Origin: Steromphala cineraria
Lineage: Eukaryota > Mollusca > Gastropoda > Trochida > Trochidae
Direction of reading: 5' to 3'
Assembly: GCA_916613615.1 (NCBI GenBank)
Contig: OU744721.1
Location: 55,252,747-55,316,746, forward strand
DNA: 64,000 nucleotides
Positions 59,456 to 64,000 of the stretch are shown piece by piece. The notes below the pieces were generated by a model. It was not told where the DNA came from. It searched no databases and worked only from the letters and a program-made list of their open reading frames with translations. A program made the translations under genes and the position numbers. Within the stretch, counting starts at the first letter, position 1. Each line of letters starts with the position of its first letter.

Positions 59456-59819
59456 TTAAAGGGGCAGTAGCACGTTTTTTGATAATTATATATTTTAAAA
59501 TGTTCACTGATAATTTTAAGTTTATTCTAAAACTATTATTTTGAAAGTGTCAAAAATCTCACTACACAAGCCAATCATCCATAGTCAGAGGACCAAATAT
59601 CAAGATTCACATAAAATACATTGGCTGCCATTTTGTGTGAACACATTTAATTCATTTTGTGTAAGAAAAGGGAATTGCATGGTTAAACTTTACGTTATAT
59701 ATTTGCATTATCACTGCTCCATTTAGTTTAAATACATTGTCTTTAAATTGTAACCATTAATTTTCATTTTCCTGACATCACATGATATTCCCCCTAAAAA
59801 CGTGCTACTGCCCCTTTAA
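59456..59819 (+). mobile_element. TTAA-flanked MITE, copy 5
   Basis: 364 bp, TTAA at 59456-59459 and 59816-59819, same orientation as the copy at 53657 and closely similar. Confidence 0.85.
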
Positions 59820-60807
59820 AAGCAAAGCAATATTTTATGCTTCTTTATGTTAACAAAATACCATTTTAGTCAATTGACAGCTTGGCATTCATGTGACATA
59901 TGAACATATGCATCTCCTTTAACATCCCAAGTAAATTATTACCTTTCTAGTAAACATTTTAATATGGGATAAAAAAAAGTATTTTCTTACAAGACGTGGG
60001 TGAAAATATGATGTTAGCTGGTTATTTGATTCTATATTAGCAGCTTTCGTAGCTAGAATGTGAACTTTTTGATATATAACTGAACATTGATATCTGAAGT
60101 CTTTCACAATGGCATGTTGATAAGGCTTCGTTTATATTATAATATATATATGGAAATATATTTAGTAAAGAAACTGTACGACACCAAGAGTCGAACGAAT
60201 AAACACTTGTTTAGGGCATCTAAACCATTTTGATGGTGTTATGTGAAGTTTATTACGTTTGCATCTTGTAAAATACACTATTTTCATTATGTGATAAAGT
60301 TCATGTACCAAATATATGGTGATTCATGGCTGCATTCCGATTTCGAAGTAATTAATTTCCCCATGGTTTACGATAATAGCAGAGAGTGAGCTATGAAAAA
60401 CAATTACCTCGTAAATCGACACTCGAAAATTAACAGAAGATCAATAAATAATGTCAGCTAATACACACTAATGTCTTCATAAAACACTAGATTGGTCCAT
60501 CATGACTGCTGGAGGAATCAGTCATTCAAATGCTGAAACTAGTTTGAAGGAGTGCTAATACATTGAACGACAACAAATCTTAACATTCTTACCTTGAAGC
60601 AAGTTGTTCATGTCCATCTACGGTATTGCAATTTAAGATGTAATATATGTCCTACATGTAGATGTAAATTTAATAAGCCCTTATAACAAGTGCTTGTCTA
60701 AATTCTGAAGTATAGTTTCATATCCAAACCACATTCCACATTGTGTAGTTTACCCCTCGCATATCGAAGGTTGTTGGTGTTCTTTTCCCTGCTAGAACTA
60801 AGCTATT

Positions 60808-61290
60808 CATCCTCGATAATCCAGCACTTTTGTTCCGATAAATCTACACTACAAGCCCTGGAAAACTTTACGGGGTTTAACCTCAAACCCATTTACCTCC
60901 CTTTGCAATGACTCAGCAAAACGCTTGCTTTCTAACAACCAATAAGATCACTTCTAAAACCATCTTTCTATCTCTCACTATGCCTTTCATTCCGCCTTTT
61001 CTCTCGTCCTTTCGATCTCTTTCTCCCTGATCTGTCTACTCTTTTAGGATGGCAATATCCACGTGTCAAAAAGCTGAAAAATTGCTGATAACACGTTAAA
61101 ACCCAACTCACTCACTCACTTGATGTCGCGAACGGTCGAGTTATTTACGCACTTGGTGTCTGCGTTTCGTTTCTGATTGAATAACATGTATGTAAAGGGA
61201 GGTTATTGGATTTGAGGTAAAACCCCGTAAAGTTTTCCAGGGCTTGTAGTGTAGATTTATGGGAACGAAAGCGCTGGATTATCGAGGATG
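60808..61290 (+). mobile_element. Mutator-like MITE 3 (9-bp TSD)
   Basis: 483-bp element with perfect ends CATCCTCGATAATCCAGC and inverted repeats of about 95 bp (including GCCCTGGAAAACTTTACGGG). Flanked by the 9-bp duplication TAAGCTATT (60799-60807, 61291-61299). The centre contains CCCAACTCACTCACTCACTT. Ends share CATCCT with elements 1 and 2. Confidence 0.8.
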
Positions 61291-61299
61291 TAAGCTATT

Positions 61300-62220
61300 A
61301 GCCTTAGCTGATATGGAACAATCATCATGTGAACTTGTGCTTTTTAGGGTTTTAAACTACTCACTGCCTGTGGTTCCCATTGTAACCTCCCAACAAATTG
61401 TGGACCAGAATTCATAAACTATAAGGCCTAGCTCATTGACACTCGGTACATACAACAATCGTCATTTATAGTCATGACATTTAAAAGAATTGCTGACAGT
61501 TCTATAACCAATTAAGAACATAAAGCTTTTTTAACCCAACTTTGTTATATCCTGTTTGCTCTGATATTAAGCATCACCTTCTCTTCACCTTCGCAGAGAC
61601 CAGACCATGGAATTTCATACCCTCTGTCACTGGATACTATTGTTATGGAATGTCTAATGTGAGAAAAGATAATGTAGGTTAAAGTTTGATATGACATACT
61701 TGCTGTGAAAAATTAAGTAAACGTAGTTCATTTAGCCACGATTCTTAGGAAACTGATACACATATAAGGCTATTTTGAATACAAATATATATGAATATAT
61801 TTGGAATATATTTGAAATAAGTTATGCTATTACCTCAAAATAATATCTATCAAACATACATCTAAATTAAATTTGCATAATGAATAATGAAATCTCAAAC
61901 GCAAGTAGTATTAAAGGCACTGTTTGGGGTTAAAATTATTTTCATTCAATTTCTGTAATCAGTTGAGAAAATTCATTTACCAATGGATATCAGATTATGA
62001 TTTACGGTTTTTAAAATAATTTGTTCCTGTACATTACAAAAGCATAATGAAGATAATATCACAACATTCTATATCACTTCACATTGTAACAAAATATTCA
62101 GAGACAATATCATGTAGAATGATTTTTACAGTTTTACTAGTAGCGTTTTGCTTCTAAGTACACATTTTCCATCGCTACAAAGTTCATCCGACCTAGAAAC
62201 GGAAAACTGATTTGCAGGCG
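61300..62220. other. No recognised feature
   Basis: AT-rich spacer; no gene or repeat recognised. Confidence 0.4.
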
Positions 62221-62224
62221 ACCC

Positions 62225-62705
62225 ATATGTGTACCACAATAGTACTAAGGTGTTTCAAACGTGTTACACAATTGTAAAAAAATTGTTACAAAACAATGCA
62301 AACGTGTTACACAATTGTAAAAATTGTTACAAAACAATGCAAAAGTGTAACACAATAGTACAAATGTGTTACATAACAGTACATAGGTGTACCTCACAGC
62401 GTGTACAAAAGTGTTACACACTAGAAAAAACGTTACAGGAGATTATCAAGACGTAACTCAACAGTATAAAGTGTGACACAAATAAAATGTTACACAATAG
62501 AGCAAAGATGTTTAACAACAATATGAAACGATAAACGGCGGTATAAAGGTGTTACACAAAAGTACAAAGTGTTACACAACAGTAAACATTATACGCAACA
62601 ATACAAAGTCTTACTCAACAGTAAAAAAAGTGTATCACAAAAGTGAAAAGGTCTTACACAACAAGAGAAAAGTGTTGAACAAAATTCAAAAGTGTAATTC
62701 AACCG
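62225..62705 (+). repeat. Degenerate 20-bp minisatellite
   Basis: Units of GTGTTACACAACAGTACAAA with many substitutions and length changes. Open frames across it (YHNSTKVF/LHNCKNCY-like) are by-products. Confidence 0.8.
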
Positions 62706-63380
62706 TACAAAGCTTTTATTCAATCCATTTTTTGGAATTTGCTCTGATTGAAATTATGCTTGATGACAGGTAAATGATATAAATCTGAATGAAAAATGCA
62801 AAAGTAGATAAACAAGTATGATTATTTAATAGAACAACAAATAATATAAAACAATTTGCATAATGATAGCAACCAGTTTTAAATCATGTAGTTATTAATT
62901 TTCTTGACTATTTCTATATGTTTTGAAATAGTCTAGAAATAAAAAAAATATCAAAGTTACGTTACTATACAACTTAAATAGGACTCTTCAGCACAATTTG
63001 TAAAAAGTGATAAACAAGGTTTACATGAAAGATACAAGTTAATTCTCCCTAGACAATTTAATTAACCAGATCTGACAAGTTTGAGTAAACATATCAAATT
63101 GACATTTTAAAATCTCATTAGCGAAGCTAACAGTAATATATCAAAGTATAGAAATAGCTCTTTGCAACACGTTTAAATGTACTTCTCTCGTGTTTGCTAT
63201 TTGAGAAAGTTCTTGTAATGTAGTCCATAACATCTACTGTAACGTCCAAAAGTATTAAAAAGCACACATTATTTTTAGATAATTATATTAGGAAGCAGTC
63301 AAGACTTTGAATTATGATCAAAAAGAGTATCGAAGCCAACGTTCTTCCTGTAATATCTGTAGCTTACAAAGGTATCTTCA

Positions 63381-63401
63381 AAGATAAGATAAGATAAGAT
63401 A
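63381..63401 (+). repeat. GATAA microsatellite
   Basis: Four AGATA/AGATAA units directly upstream of the third promoter-like block. They coincide with GATA-factor core sites. Confidence 0.6.
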
Positions 63402-63540
63402 CATTTGGTTATGCTTTTGACCTTTTTCGATCAGAAAAGCATAATACCCACATTTTGGTTGCTTTATTGATTTTCTATTTCTGTATTTCCTTTTCCGCAC
63501 AGTTTCTATGCCACATCCGTTCCGCTTCGTAGCTCATAAA
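63395..63540 (+). promoter_or_regulatory. Conserved block 3, most diverged
   Basis: ATACCCACATTTTGGTTGCT, then TTATTGATTTTCTATTTCTG, aligns to the two blocks above, but the TATA and donor-like parts are lost. Confidence 0.25.
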
Positions 63541-63549
63541 ACTAATATA

Positions 63550-63575
63550 CATACGGAAAAAAGTTAAGCACCCTC
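63550..63575 (+). mobile_element. Mariner-like element end, isolated
   Basis: After TA, CATACGGAAAAAAGTTAAGC and ACCC resembles the terminal pattern of the element at 43854 (ACAAAGAANTTAATTAAGCA, CCCC). No partner end before the window closes at 64000. Confidence 0.35.
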
Positions 63576-64000
63576 ACGAATTTTCAGCTGCAAAATTTGC
63601 CTGATAAGAAAGAAGGCGATGTGGCTGTATATATGAAATTAAAACAAATATTGACATGGCTTAAAAACTACTTAAGAAGTCATGATTTTTGGAACGAAGG
63701 GAAGCGCGTTTCTACTTGATTTAAAATAAGAAATACATTATTTGCGTCATCGTAACAATAGACAAACACAAAACATATTAGAGTTGACAATAAATAGGTT
63801 TTGCCTTTGATTGATTATGTTCGAAATCTTGTGTTTTGTGAAAAAGTACTCGCAATTTCATACACTGTTAGGCCTAAAATTGCCTTTTCAAAATGTTGTT
63901 CGGCCAGAATGTTTGGAATCAAACTTTTAACAATATGAAATTTATGAATAAGATAAATATTAGATGTTAAAAATGTTGATAACCTGCATAATAATTCATT

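Overview
The window is eukaryotic, AT-rich and gene-poor. It has GT-AG introns, AATAAA signals, many minisatellites and dense short DNA transposons. Mollusc is the best inference, from three things seen: satellite arrays capped by GGAC microsatellites and a terminal hairpin (layout of the pearl/Helitron-like elements known from molluscs), tRNA-headed SINEs, and the CTCACTCACTCAC-ended dispersed repeat. No species can be named from the sequence.

Region 1-3.5 kb is repeat: a palindromic MITE end, a pearl-like satellite element with a second pearl-like element inserted inside it, and a broken Tc1-type transposase. Region 3.57-8.54 kb holds the one well-supported gene. It has six plus-strand exons whose five junctions all agree in phase. 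They encode the C-terminal half of an extended PHD finger of the PHF6/PHF11 type, a very acidic Asp/Glu tract, a nuclear localisation-like patch and a large C-terminal region I do not recognise. The 5' exons are not seen. A small two-exon candidate gene lies at 25.2-25.6 kb.

Region 9-34 kb is intergenic or intronic. It carries a Transib/RAG-like MITE, two Mutator-like MITEs with 9-bp target duplications, tRNA-derived SINEs, a LINE 3' fragment with a 22-bp target duplication, TTAA-flanked MITEs, and large minisatellites at 13.3-15.7, 22.6-24.6 and 32.9-33.3 kb.

Region 35.5-63.5 kb is built from diverged tandem copies of one ancestral multi-kb unit. Two copies (about 35.5-43.7 and 43.7-50.2 kb) are close enough to serve as mutual empty-site controls. 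Between them they date and delimit a Transib-like MITE, a mariner-like element, a 2.9-kb TIR element and a SINE-like insertion. More diverged pieces lie at about 50.7-53.3, 55.5-56.8 and 63.4 kb, and some keep a promoter/splice-donor-like block. No protein-coding gene could be supported in this tandem region.
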